NCBI RefSeq assembly: GCF_900176635.1 | Contig: NZ_FXLN01000004.1 | Coordinates: forward strand, 744,001 to 808,000 | Reading direction: 5' to 3' | Source: Clostridium merdae | GTDB taxonomy: Bacteria; Bacillota; Clostridia; Oscillospirales; Acutalibacteraceae | Length of the DNA stretch: 64,000 bases | In this document: positions 15,544 to 23,261 of the stretch, piece by piece | Layout of the letters: each line of letters begins with the position of its first letter | Numbering within the stretch: the stretch's first letter is position 1 | The notes under the pieces: generated by a model | What the model saw: the letters and a program-made list of their open reading frames with translations, nothing else | Databases searched by the model: none | What the model was told of the DNA's origin: nothing | Program-made: the position numbers and the translations under genes

Positions 15544-17228
15544 GATACTTCCTCCTCATCATTTTCGGGGTCATTCTGATGGTAAGAGTGCAGCACTTCC
15601 GGCCGCACACATCCGTTCATATGAACCGCTTCCCATATATCGCCGGGGTAACTGTCGCTCTCCGAATCCTCAGATTCAAAGTAGCAGCCCTCTTCGCCGT
15701 CATCACCCACAGTAAAAAACGGGCAATTGGCGCAACCACAAGGGTAAAGAGCTTTCTGTAGCTCCTCTGACTCCATCTCATCCCCCAAAATATCATTTGT
15801 TAAGTCATCAGAAGTTGGCGGCTCCCATTCATCAGCTGTCTCTACCGATTCAACCAAACCGGTGCTGCCATCTACAGTTGTAGTGACTGGCGGCGAATCG
15901 GGCACCTCATCAAAAGTCATTTGGTGCTCTCGGTCATAGGGGATAATCGGGTTACCGGCATCGTCCAATGTGATCTGAATTTCTTCGTAAAGCTCGCCTT
16001 TGTCTTTTACCTTAATAGGCTCGAACTGATATCCGGTTTCATACTTGACGGCAAACGCATTCCCTCTAGGTTCAAAGGTAACCTTTGCGGTAAAGGTAAA
16101 TCCTTGTCGTGCTGTTACAGCTGTACGTAGCGCCCAGTTAATCTTATCATCGCAGGCAGCGATTAACGGGAAAAAGAAATCATCATCTCTTAAGCTGACT
16201 TTTTCACCTACAGGAACGGTCTTCTGTTCATCTTCTTGTGAAGCGTCTTCACCGCCAGAAGCATTCTGCCAGGAGCAACCCTCCGAAGGATTCTCACCAT
16301 CGTCGTTCTCAGAATCAACTAATAATTCCTGCTCTGTGTGAACATCGTTCACGGATTCAGAAATATCACCTTCCTGTTCCGTTTCAGGGAATTTATCGGC
16401 AAGTGGAACAGAATCATCTTTTCCTTCCAGAGATTCGTCGAAATTCTGCTGTTCCACTTCTGGATTTTTCTCACCGTCGGAATCCGGCTCATAAAACTCA
16501 AATTCACGCTGCTTGGCATAATCGTCCAGCATCTCCTGAGCAACCTCCTGGGTATCGCAAATAGGCATATCTCCTACTGGAATATGTACAGAAGGGTTCT
16601 CTAGATAGTAAAAGTGAGCTCGGAACTTCCCGTTATCATTTTCTTTGACAAAATAGACCTTGTTGGTGTGTTGGTACTGCATCATAATGTGCTGTGCCTC
16701 CCATTTTCCGTCCTGAATCTGGTTCAAGACGATTTCTTTTTCTTCTTCCGGTGAAACATCTTTTCGGCTGCAGTCCGGATTAAAAAACTCATCAAAGAGC
16801 TGCTGCTTTGCGGAAATTCCCTTGTTGTTTGCTGCTGGGTAAATGGTCAAGCGGTACCGCCCATCAGTTCCGTAATCAGCACCACGACTAGAAAAAGCGT
16901 ATTGGTCAGGCTCGATACCATCCAAGCTGTCGGCATATTCCCGGATGAGGTGCAGAAAATCAAAATCAAGGCTATCAATCCTGCCGACACATTTATCCCC
17001 GAGGGATAGTGCTGCCGTGCTATCGTATCGGATTCCTTTACTAGCTCGGCATTCATGATTCTGTACTGCTTCCTTTTGCGTAGTCGGGTCCCATGTCATA
17101 ACCGGGCAAACGAACGGGCAGCCATAGCATACATGCTGCGGCCCATAATCGGGCATACGGAAGCCGGTTGTCCCGGCCACCGTGTTTTTCTCAAAGGTTT
17201 TCCCACATTTGCATGTGTAGATGGTCAC
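15540..17228 (-). CDS. Large phage early protein with two Cys clusters, unknown function
   Basis: This 562-residue protein has no family I know. The N-terminus reads MTIYTCKCGKTF and later VCYGCPFVCPVMTWD, which looks like a zinc ribbon. Near the C-terminus a second cluster appears (YPCGCANCPFF, GCYFESED, MNGCVRP). Residues 250-360 are very acidic and probably disordered (EQQNFDESLEGKDDSVP and similar). A folded region at 355-440 contains FFFPLIAACDDKINWALRTA. It lies between the recombination proteins and overlaps both neighbours by 4 bases, so a role in recombination or replication is possible but unproven. Confidence 0.6.
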   Translation of the reverse strand: MTIYTCKCGKTFEKNTVAGTTGFRMPDYGPQHVCYGCPFVCPVMTWDPTTQKEAVQNHECRASKGIRYDSTAALSLGDKCVGRIDSLDFDFLHLIREYADSLDGIEPDQYAFSSRGADYGTDGRYRLTIYPAANNKGISAKQQLFDEFFNPDCSRKDVSPEEEKEIVLNQIQDGKWEAQHIMMQYQHTNKVYFVKENDNGKFRAHFYYLENPSVHIPVGDMPICDTQEVAQEMLDDYAKQREFEFYEPDSDGEKNPEVEQQNFDESLEGKDDSVPLADKFPETEQEGDISESVNDVHTEQELLVDSENDDGENPSEGCSWQNASGGEDASQEDEQKTVPVGEKVSLRDDDFFFPLIAACDDKINWALRTAVTARQGFTFTAKVTFEPRGNAFAVKYETGYQFEPIKVKDKGELYEEIQITLDDAGNPIIPYDREHQMTFDEVPDSPPVTTTVDGSTGLVESVETADEWEPPTSDDLTNDILGDEMESEELQKALYPCGCANCPFFTVGDDGEEGCYFESEDSESDSYPGDIWEAVHMNGCVRPEVLHSYHQNDPENDEEEVS

Positions 17229-17506
17229 TGCGGTTCACCTCGGTTCATAGCCATCATGATATATTGTACAGGCAGCTTATCAATCAAATCCTGGGCTGCT
17301 TTTTCCGAACCCGGAACTTTGGAAGCAATCTGGCGCTTATACATTTCCAGTGCTGCGATGATAAATGGTGCTGATACTCGATTGATAGGATTAATTGCAT
17401 TGCAGATTTTCCCAGAATATTCTTGAAATATTTCTCCGAAAACAGGTTCCGGATTCTTGCCGGAGAAAATCACACTTAGCAATTTCTGTTCCAAATCTTT
17501 TCTCAC
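17225..17506 (-). CDS. Small phage early protein, unknown
   Basis: I choose the GTG at 17506, which overlaps the stop of the ATPase gene (GTGA) and has GGAGGT 6 bases upstream. A longer frame exists but its first 36 codons overlap the ATPase and look random. The resulting protein of 93 residues is helical: VRKDLEQKLLSVIFSGKNPEP, then ISAPFIIAALEMYKRQIASK-like helices and a final LPVQYIMMAMNRGEP. Coupled translation links it with the SbcC-like ATPase, so it might be a partner. No family is recognised. Confidence 0.6.
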   Translation of the reverse strand: MRKDLEQKLLSVIFSGKNPEPVFGEIFQEYSGKICNAINPINRVSAPFIIAALEMYKRQIASKVPGSEKAAQDLIDKLPVQYIMMAMNRGEPQ

Positions 17507-19422
17507 GACCGCACCTCCGCTCTCAGCTGCTTGTCCCGAGCAGAAACGTGCAAGCGGATTACCTGGGCATCGATCGGCAGCATACTGGTGACACTCTCGG
17601 CATTGTCCACCCAAACCGGCACAGAGATTCTAGCGGCAAGTCCCAGCGTATTGATGATATCAAGACCAGCATTCATGCGGGCGGCACTGTTCAGGTTAGT
17701 ACCATACTCAATGCCCTTTACAGTGGCCTCGCAGCATGGCTTGATTCCACCGTTGATCTGGACATCAAACAACTTCCAGCGCACCAAGCGAAAAGCAAAG
17801 TTGACTTTTTCTTCTATGTCCTGTGCTTTGAGTTGAGTGAAAAGTTCTGCCAGACGGATTCCATCTTCATGTGCAATCAGCTCCTGTCCCAGCTGTCTTT
17901 CCTGCTGCTTGAGCTCCTCAATCCGTTTATCCTGCTGGGCAATGATTTCAGTATTGAGTGCCCGGCGCTTGACTGTTTCCAGCTCGCCAGTGACGGTCTG
18001 AAGCTGCTGATTCAGTTCTGCGACGCGCTGGTCACCAATAGAATCGAGCTTCACCAACTGATTTTCCAACTGCTCTTCTTCCTGTATTAATTCACAGTAA
18101 TGGGTAGTATGTTCAAACGGTTCCGGCTTTACATATTGCGTGGAGAGTCTTTCGAGACGAGTCTTCGCCGCAGCAAGAGTTTTTTCTGCTGTAGCCTGCT
18201 GCTGCAAATGTTGCTGTAAGGATTTCTCCAGATCCTGTTTGGTGGTTGCCAGCTCCTTGCCCTTGGTTTCCAACTTTTCCAAGTACTCTGCATTGTGCTG
18301 CTTAAAATCCCCACGAATTTTCTCTTGCTGCTCCGGTGGGTAATCTTGTCCACAGGTTGGGCAAACGGTTTGATGCTCATCAAAGGTCTGGTTCGCCGTA
18401 TCCATGCACTTCTGCCGTAACTCGTCCAGTTCGACAGCCAACCCATCAATAACACCTTGGGTACTCTGTGCAGAATATTTGGCTTTGGTAATCTCTCCTT
18501 GAAATTGGCTGATTTCCGAACGCACCAGCGCCATTTCTGTTTCCAGTGCGGTGTTTCCGGTGGAGGATTTACGGCTGTAATCTGCCGATGACTGTGCAAT
18601 TCTGGACTTGATTTCCAGAATCTGATTGCGAAGAATACCTGCTGTCTCGCCATTGCGAATGGCCGAAATATCGTTTTCCAGCTTCATTTTCTGCTTCTGG
18701 AGCCGCAGCATTGCGGGGCCATCATCGGACTGTGGCAAATCAAAAGGTTTTGCTTTCTCTGCTTCATCAATCCGGCCAGGTATTTCACCCATCTGCTTAT
18801 TGATTTTCTGACGCTGCACTTTGGTTATCTCAGAATAATCATCTACCGACTTGGTACCGATATAGTGAATGAGAGGCTTTAGTTCATCATGTGCATTAAT
18901 GATTTCCAGATCATCCACCGTCGGTGCGAAGTGCTTGAGCAGTATGTCTCTCCTTGCATCCCACTTGAGTTTTCCCGCGAACATATCCGGGTCAGTCAAT
19001 AGCATGAATGTCTGTTCGTCGCAGATGGAGGAAATAAAAGAGGTATAATCCTTTTTGGGCTTTGGTACGTCGTTAATATAAAAGTCTGTTTCATGCCCTT
19101 GAAATTCACGTTCTGCTTCACCATTTTTGCGGCGAAATTTCTCACGGTAGACACGCTGCAATGTGAAGGCTTGGCCATCATTGCCAAGAAAAGCACCTTT
19201 TACAGAATAATCAAGCCCGGAGGTACCCCGGGTCTTGACTTCAAAATTACTATCACTGCGGCCGGCACTGTCTTTGCCAAACAATAACCAAAAATACGCA
19301 TCGGCCAGTGTGGTTTTTCCAGTAGCATTGTCCCCAAAAACATCTACATTCGCACCCTGGGCGCCAAGCTCAAAATGCTTGATTCCCTTATAATTATCAA
19401 GAATTAAACTCAGCAACTTCAT
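17503..19422 (-). CDS. SbcC/Rad50-like AAA ATPase with zinc-hook motif
   Basis: The start is placed at 19422 (ATG after GAGAGGAG). The 639-residue protein has a Walker A near residue 30 (GDNATGKTTLADAYFWL), two long coiled coils, and between them CPTCGQDYPPEQQ, which matches the CxxC zinc hook of Rad50/SbcC. The C-terminal lobe has SAARMNAGLDIINTLG (degenerate signature) and the Walker B-like VPVWVDNAES. Such phage ATPases work with a nuclease to process DNA ends. No SbcD-type nuclease is seen; the nearby MBL hydrolase could take that place (inference). Confidence 0.8.
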   Translation of the reverse strand: MKLLSLILDNYKGIKHFELGAQGANVDVFGDNATGKTTLADAYFWLLFGKDSAGRSDSNFEVKTRGTSGLDYSVKGAFLGNDGQAFTLQRVYREKFRRKNGEAEREFQGHETDFYINDVPKPKKDYTSFISSICDEQTFMLLTDPDMFAGKLKWDARRDILLKHFAPTVDDLEIINAHDELKPLIHYIGTKSVDDYSEITKVQRQKINKQMGEIPGRIDEAEKAKPFDLPQSDDGPAMLRLQKQKMKLENDISAIRNGETAGILRNQILEIKSRIAQSSADYSRKSSTGNTALETEMALVRSEISQFQGEITKAKYSAQSTQGVIDGLAVELDELRQKCMDTANQTFDEHQTVCPTCGQDYPPEQQEKIRGDFKQHNAEYLEKLETKGKELATTKQDLEKSLQQHLQQQATAEKTLAAAKTRLERLSTQYVKPEPFEHTTHYCELIQEEEQLENQLVKLDSIGDQRVAELNQQLQTVTGELETVKRRALNTEIIAQQDKRIEELKQQERQLGQELIAHEDGIRLAELFTQLKAQDIEEKVNFAFRLVRWKLFDVQINGGIKPCCEATVKGIEYGTNLNSAARMNAGLDIINTLGLAARISVPVWVDNAESVTSMLPIDAQVIRLHVSARDKQLRAEVRS

Positions 19423-20131
19423 GACTTTGCTCCTCTCTGCGCAGGCTGATAATATAATCTTCACCGGCGGCTTTAAAATGGCAGGTTGCCCACCCCGCGG
19501 TTTGATTCGCTTCAAGATACCCCATCTCTACAGGAGGGTAAGAATACTCCAAGCTTCTCATCAACCCTGTTAACTCAACCGCAAATAGAAAAGGACGCTT
19601 CACAATGGTGGTCGTAGAAAGAGGGAATGAGTCTGGATTATCCTTTGATATAACTGATGTATCTTCCTTCTTGCTTGGTGATTTTAGTTCACATGCTACA
19701 GATTCAAGTTCCGGGGGCGATTCTGGAGGAGAAACCGCAGAATCGTTGACAACCGGTACTGACTCAGCTTCCATGGGAGTGGAAGGCATTACAGATGAGC
19801 GTGACTTTTTATCACTATGAAGTCTGCTTTGAACTTGATGAACTTTTAACCCCATGATACGGGCAATTTCAGACGGACCTTTGCCATCGGCTCGTAACTG
19901 ATGCAACTGTTCAAGCTGTTTGGTGGTCCACCAAGTTCTACCGGAGCGTTCCTTATTAGATTCCTGCAAAGTCGGAACATCACATTGAATTTGTGGCATT
20001 AGTGCCAGAACTTGCAGTATCTCACTTTCTTTCACCTGCATCCCCTTTGCAAGGCGCTTAACCTCAATATCCTTATCCACAGCTACAGCCATAGCCCGGC
20101 GTACAACCGTTATCTGATAATCGTTAAGCAT
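19397..20131 (-). CDS. Phage protein with central helix-turn-helix, unknown
   Basis: Start at 20131, where AGGAGGGG lies 7 bases before the ATG; the longer frame would run into the previous gene. The protein (244 residues) begins MLNDYQITVVRRAMAV. Residues 85-125 read WWTTKQLEQLHQLRADGKGP followed by SEIARIMGLKVHQVQSRL, a Myb/SANT-like or recombinase-type helix-turn-helix. A Ser/Pro/Glu-rich linker follows, and the C-terminal 60 residues form a small folded region with RSLEYSYPPVEMGYLE. It might bind DNA or regulate early genes. It overlaps the ATPase start by 26 bases. Confidence 0.6.
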   Translation of the reverse strand: MLNDYQITVVRRAMAVAVDKDIEVKRLAKGMQVKESEILQVLALMPQIQCDVPTLQESNKERSGRTWWTTKQLEQLHQLRADGKGPSEIARIMGLKVHQVQSRLHSDKKSRSSVMPSTPMEAESVPVVNDSAVSPPESPPELESVACELKSPSKKEDTSVISKDNPDSFPLSTTTIVKRPFLFAVELTGLMRSLEYSYPPVEMGYLEANQTAGWATCHFKAAGEDYIISLRREEQSHEVAEFNS

Positions 20132-20621
20132 TCGTCTTCCCCTCCTTTGCCATAAAGCTTTCAAGGTAAGCCTTCTGAATTTCACTTTCAGGGACTCCGT
20201 TTTTCCTCAGATCCAACGTATAGCAAGCTAAGATAGCAAGCAATTTTTGTATTTCACCGTACATTTCCATATGCAGATTTGTTCCAGAGTAAATGTCGGC
20301 ATGTACAAAGGCATCTGGCCGCGACTTGACATCGCTGAGATTTTGCTCTAAACTGAAATTAATAGATTTTTCTTTATCGCTCTCGGTGCTACCAACGCCG
20401 GGGGCGACTTTTTTTGCATTCATTGTCGAGCCAAGCAATGAAATCATTGCAGCGTACTGAGCATCATTAAGTACACCCAAACGATTTAGGCCAGTAATGT
20501 ATCCTATGTTCTGATGGTATGCCTGCCGGGTGCCGTCAGGGGAAGTAATCTTAGTCAGCTCCTCAAGTGAGTTTTTGAATAACTCCACCGCCTGGGGCCT
20601 TATTTCTGTAAAATCTAGCAT
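20124..20621 (-). CDS. Phage early protein, unknown
   Basis: A 165-residue, mostly helical protein: FTEIRPQAVELFKNSLEELTK at the start, NAQYAAMISLLGSTMN-like helix in the middle, and ILACYTLDLRKNGVPESEIQ near the end. No family is recognised. It overlaps the downstream gene by 8 bases and the upstream gene by 7, indicating coupled translation within the early operon. Confidence 0.55.
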   Translation of the reverse strand: MLDFTEIRPQAVELFKNSLEELTKITSPDGTRQAYHQNIGYITGLNRLGVLNDAQYAAMISLLGSTMNAKKVAPGVGSTESDKEKSINFSLEQNLSDVKSRPDAFVHADIYSGTNLHMEMYGEIQKLLAILACYTLDLRKNGVPESEIQKAYLESFMAKEGKTNA

Positions 20622-21007
20622 GCTGATTTCTCCTTCTCAAATATATTCTTCCAGCGCTCGTCATTGCGCTGTTTAATGATGACATCGCTGAGCATTATAG
20701 ATAGCTGATACACGTTATACTGCGCGAACTGCAGTCCTCCTGACCGGGTACCCAGATGATAATCATCGAGAATCTGCTGAACGGCCGCTTGAAATTCTGC
20801 TTCGGTGAGTTCGCCGCCAACTCTGTCCCGAGTCAACTCAAAAGTACGTATTGCCGCGTGGGTTTCTTTGCTATAACGTCGCTGATGCTCCTTTTTCTGC
20901 TGACGCTGTTCAACCCTGCCATCTAAGTACACGGCAGTGCCTGAAACAAAGATGATAAGCAAAATCATAGCCAGAAACAGCAAAGCTGGATAAAACTCTG
21001 ATTTCAT
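20615..21007 (-). CDS. Small membrane-anchored phage protein
   Basis: The 130-residue protein has one N-terminal membrane segment (YPALLFLAMILLIIFVSGTAV, residues 5-25) followed by a highly charged region RVEQRQQKKEHQRRYSKE and a helical C-terminal domain. The topology suggests an anchor with the domain in the cytoplasm or outside. Function unknown; such genes in early operons can act in exclusion or replication anchoring, but nothing here proves it. It overlaps the next gene by 4 bases. Confidence 0.55.
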   Translation of the reverse strand: MKSEFYPALLFLAMILLIIFVSGTAVYLDGRVEQRQQKKEHQRRYSKETHAAIRTFELTRDRVGGELTEAEFQAAVQQILDDYHLGTRSGGLQFAQYNVYQLSIMLSDVIIKQRNDERWKNIFEKEKSAC

Positions 21008-21195
21008 GTTTTCCCCCTCCTAGCAAGCCGCCGGCGCTTGTCCATCACATCAGCAAGAGACGAAATGTACTGCGGTTTGATACCTGCCAGCCAGCAGACA
21101 GCGCAACCGGCTTCTCGCGGAGAGAGATTATGTTTGTTCCTGAGTTGACCCGCACAGCGGGCGAACTTGTCCAGGTGTTTCTGGGGAATCTTCAT
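21004..21195 (-). CDS. Small basic phage protein, unknown
   Basis: A 63-residue, basic protein with three cysteines (KFARCAGQL, EAGCAVCWLAG) and a final DKRRRLARRGKT. The Cys pattern is not a clear zinc finger. It has a GGAG-type site before the ATG at 21195 and lies just after the AbrB-like gene. Function unknown. Confidence 0.5.
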   Translation of the reverse strand: MKIPQKHLDKFARCAGQLRNKHNLSPREAGCAVCWLAGIKPQYISSLADVMDKRRRLARRGKT

Positions 21196-21208
21196 AGTGC
21201 AACTCCTT

Positions 21209-21448
21209 TCATTTTTGCAGGTATACCATTGGGTCTTTTCCAGTTTCTTTGCAAACCATAATTAACGCTTCCCTCAACTCTTCTGGCGTGTAGGCATCGC
21301 GTTGGTACTTCTGCAATACGATTCGATTATTGTCAACGAAGATTTCTAATTGGGTACCAATTTCAATACTTAAGTTTTTACGGATTTCTTTTGGGATTAC
21401 GACGCGGCCAAACTGGTCAATCGGCCTTACCATTCCTGTTGATTTCAT
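21209..21448 (-). CDS. AbrB/SpoVT family transcription regulator
   Basis: The 79-residue protein has a complete N-terminal AbrB swapped-hairpin domain: MVRPIDQFGRVVIPKEIRKN, then LSIEIGTQLEIFVDNNRIVL. AbrB-type dimers bind DNA and control transition-state or phage early genes. The C-terminal 30 residues (TPEELREALIMVCKETG) are helical. It lies within the early operon with an AAAGGAG site before the ATG. Confidence 0.9.
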   Translation of the reverse strand: MKSTGMVRPIDQFGRVVIPKEIRKNLSIEIGTQLEIFVDNNRIVLQKYQRDAYTPEELREALIMVCKETGKDPMVYLQK

Positions 21449-21485
21449 TATGTTGTCTCCTTTCTTTTATTGGGTACGGGCAGAT

Positions 21486-21755
21486 TTATGAGGACATCAC
21501 GTCCTCTAAGGTCAATTTTCGAAGCGGCTCAAATTTAACCTTGCTTCTTTTTTTACTGCCGGAAAAATTACGACGGTATCCCTCTGCGGGGCCAGTATGT
21601 TTTTTTATGTAAGCTTGTAGTCCAGATTCGCTTACCATATGTGCTTTACCATCATTTAGGGTATCTCCAAATTCTCCAGCACGTATTTTGCGCCGTATAG
21701 TGTCGCTAGATTTATTAAACATCTTAGCGAGCTGCTCGACGGTGTAAAATTGCAT
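21486..21755 (-). CDS. MerR/excisionase-type helix-turn-helix protein
   Basis: An 89-residue protein starting MQFYTVEQLAKMFNKSSDTI followed by RRKIRAGEFG, a HTH_17/excisionase-like winged helix. The basic tail NFSGSKKRSKVKFEPLRKL may contact DNA. It is divergent from the DUF2513 gene at 21837, with a promoter region of about 80 bases between them. It could be a phage excisionase or an early regulator. Confidence 0.75.
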   Translation of the reverse strand: MQFYTVEQLAKMFNKSSDTIRRKIRAGEFGDTLNDGKAHMVSESGLQAYIKKHTGPAEGYRRNFSGSKKRSKVKFEPLRKLTLEDVMSS

Positions 21756-21784
21756 GAATGCACCTCCTTTCTCTATATTTATGG

Positions 21785-21813
21785 TTGTCCCTCTTTCCCG
21801 CCTGCGGTAAAAT
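21785..21813 (+). promoter_or_regulatory. Promoter of the DUF2513 gene (first copy of a duplicated promoter)
   Basis: A -35 box TTGTCC (21785-21790), 17-base spacer and -10 box TAAAAT (21808-21813) precede an AAAGGGGTG ribosome site and the ATG at 21837. The spacer end GCCTGCGG and the downstream ribosome site are nearly repeated at 22635-22688, where a second plus-strand gene begins. Confidence 0.7.
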
Positions 21814-21836
21814 GGTTATGAGAAAGGGGTGAAACA

Positions 21837-22205
21837 ATGAAATTAAACCCGGATTGTATTCGTGATATCTTGCTAATGGTTGAAGAAGAGTCAAGCTTTA
21901 GAAATGTAATTTTCTTTAAAAACAATTACGAATATGTTCACTTACAGAAATACTCAATGGATGAGGTTTGCTACCACATAAATCAGTGTAAATTAACTGG
22001 ATTTCTAACTCGTGTAGATTGGACTATGGAATCACACTGTTATATTTACGACTTATCACCTTACGGGCATGAATTTCTAGCAAATATTAGAACGGACACT
22101 AACTGGAATAAGGTAAAGCAAAACGCTAAAAAAGTCGGTTCCGAATCCTTAAGCATTCTCGCCCAAATTGCAGCTCAAGTCATCAGCAACATGCTTACTA
22201 ATTGA
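21837..22205 (+). CDS. DUF2513 family protein
   Basis: The 122-residue protein matches DUF2513: MKLNPDCIRDILLMVEEES, then YHINQCKLTGFLT and DLSPYGHEFLANIRTDTNWNKVK, ending in a helical tail SLSILAQIAAQVISNML. DUF2513 proteins are winged-helix-like and frequent near phage repressor regions in Firmicutes, with unknown role. The gene faces against the early operon and overlaps the minus-strand gene at 22149 by 57 bases, tail to tail. Confidence 0.85.
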   Translation: MKLNPDCIRDILLMVEEESSFRNVIFFKNNYEYVHLQKYSMDEVCYHINQCKLTGFLTRVDWTMESHCYIYDLSPYGHEFLANIRTDTNWNKVKQNAKKVGSESLSILAQIAAQVISNMLTN

Positions 22206-22352
22206 CATTGAAGCAATATCAACAATTAGTTTTAGCAAAAGCTCTGCCGTGCCGTCAGTAGAGCTTTTTAACTCAAAGCCTATTACACCGTCAATTTCTT
22301 TTGCATCTAAAAACATGCAACCATTTTTAATAGTAAGCTGGTGCACACTCAC
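22149..22352 (-). CDS. Small phage protein, unknown (tail-to-tail overlap)
   Basis: A 67-residue protein reading MSVHQLTIKNGCMFLDAKEI, then FELKSSTDGTAELLLKLIVD. The pattern, a strand, a short Lys/Asp-rich turn and a strand, resembles small proteins found in phage early regions. Its last 57 bases lie antisense to the DUF2513 gene. A GGAGGGG-type site is present just before the start. No function known. Confidence 0.5.
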   Translation of the reverse strand: MSVHQLTIKNGCMFLDAKEIDGVIGFELKSSTDGTAELLLKLIVDIASMSISKHVADDLSCNLGENA

Positions 22353-22385
22353 CCCTCCTATCCGCCCCGCTTGCGCGGGGCTTTT

Positions 22386-22610
22386 TTATGCCGACTTTTG
22401 CGGCTGGTCATCAAAACCAAACAGCTCGTTTGGCGTTACGCCAAGGGCGGCAAGGATCTTGTATATGTCCTCGCTAGCAATAATTTTTCGCCCGTTTAAC
22501 ATATTACTAAAAGTTTTTTCGTTGATGCCTGCGCGCTCAGCAATTGCACTTTGCTTATATCCCTGCTGACGAATAATACGCCTTATGCTTACTGCGAGAT
22601 TAGAATCCAT
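22386..22610 (-). CDS. XRE-family Cro-like regulator
   Basis: Start at 22610, with AAAGGAGCGATTTAGA upstream. The 74-residue protein is a single XRE helix-turn-helix: AVSIRRIIRQQGYKQSAIAER, then AGINEKTFSNMLNGRKIIAS, DIYKILAALGVTPNELFGF. Such small proteins act as Cro-type or secondary repressors. It is divergent from the plus-strand gene at 22686, with a shared 75-base control region. Confidence 0.85.
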   Translation of the reverse strand: MDSNLAVSIRRIIRQQGYKQSAIAERAGINEKTFSNMLNGRKIIASEDIYKILAALGVTPNELFGFDDQPQKSA

Positions 22611-22634
22611 TCTAAATCGCTCCTTTCTTTGTAC

Positions 22635-22663
22635 TTGCCCTCCTCCCAAGCCTGCGGTAGAAT
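22635..22663 (+). promoter_or_regulatory. Second copy of the duplicated promoter
   Basis: A -35 box TTGCCC (22635-22640), 17-base spacer ending GCCTGCGG, and -10 box TAGAAT (22658-22663) precede an AAAGGGGGTG ribosome site and the ATG at 22686. It closely matches the promoter at 21785-21813 in spacing and sequence. Confidence 0.7.
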
Positions 22664-22685
22664 AGTGTTGAAAGGGGGTGAAATA

Positions 22686-22916
22686 ATGGAAATTCCTAGC
22701 TTCCAAGACTTCTGGAACTCACTTTCAGAAGATCAAATAGCTAAATGGGTTAGTAGCTCAAATGAAGCGCAACTAAAAATGAAGTTATTGCCATTGAGTG
22801 AAGATTCTCTGAATGCAAACCTTACCTCTATAGCGACTGTTAATTTGCTCATTTCGCGGAACATGCTTGCTGCGTATCACGAGTGGCTTTCCCGACAGCT
22901 TTCTGATCAATCGTAA
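22686..22916 (+). CDS. Small phage protein, unknown, on the plus strand
   Basis: I place the start at 22686, behind the GGGGGTG site, because the longer frame upstream contains the promoter. The 76-residue protein reads MEIPSFQDFWNSLSEDQIAKW at the start and LLISRNMLAAYHEWLSRQL at the end, and is helical. It overlaps the minus-strand gene at 22849 by 68 bases, tail to tail. No family is known to me. Confidence 0.6.
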   Translation: MEIPSFQDFWNSLSEDQIAKWVSSSNEAQLKMKLLPLSEDSLNANLTSIATVNLLISRNMLAAYHEWLSRQLSDQS

Positions 22917-23109
22917 TTTTGCTCTCCTTATTCACAGATAACCTATCTAATGATTTATACCGTAAACTTTCGCGGTACGACGCGGTGGATGCAGTCAGAC
23001 TAGCAAGAGCTAATACCTCTTCTGGGCTGGCTGCACTTTTTGTTAAATTAATAATCAGCTTTTGTAATGCAACTATGCTTTCAATAAATGAATCTTTTGT
23101 TTCACTCAC
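22849..23109 (-). CDS. First early-operon gene after the lytic promoter, unknown
   Basis: The start is the GTG at 23109, with GGAGGTG 6 bases upstream; an in-frame TTG seven codons earlier overlaps the ribosome site. The 86-residue protein is helical (SFIESIVALQKLIINLTKS, VLALASLTASTASYRESLRY) with a basic C-terminus ITIDQKAVGKATRDTQQA. It is the first gene transcribed leftward from the putative lytic promoter at 23150-23178. Confidence 0.55.
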   Translation of the reverse strand: MSETKDSFIESIVALQKLIINLTKSAASPEEVLALASLTASTASYRESLRYKSLDRLSVNKESKITIDQKAVGKATRDTQQACSAK

Positions 23110-23149
23110 TTTTTCCACCTCCAATCTCAAGAATCTTGTCCACAGCTTT

Positions 23150-23239
23150 ATAATAACTCAAGAAACTTTATGAGTCAATATATTTTTCTAAAGTTTCTTG
23201 ATGTTTTTTCTTGACGTTTGAATAATGGCGTTGTAATAT
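23150..23239. promoter_or_regulatory. Lysis-lysogeny switch: divergent promoters and palindromic operator
   Basis: Two promoters diverge here. Leftward: -35 TTGACT (complement of 23173-23178), 17-base spacer, -10 TATTAT (complement of 23150-23155). Rightward, toward the repressor: -35 TTGACG (23211-23216), 17-base spacer, -10 TAATAT (23234-23239). A perfect 13-base inverted repeat TCAAGAAACTTTA (23158-23170) and TAAAGTTTCTTGA (23189-23201) places one arm in the spacer of the leftward promoter and the other just upstream of the rightward -35. Binding by the repressor should block the lytic promoter and could help its own. Confidence 0.8.
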
Positions 23240-23261
23240 GAATTCATCAAGGAGTGATACG

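Noticed and set aside
17395..18090. A 231-codon plus-strand frame across the end of the SbcC-like ATPase
   Set aside because: Antisense to the ATPase coiled coil, no start signals, and no recognisable domain.
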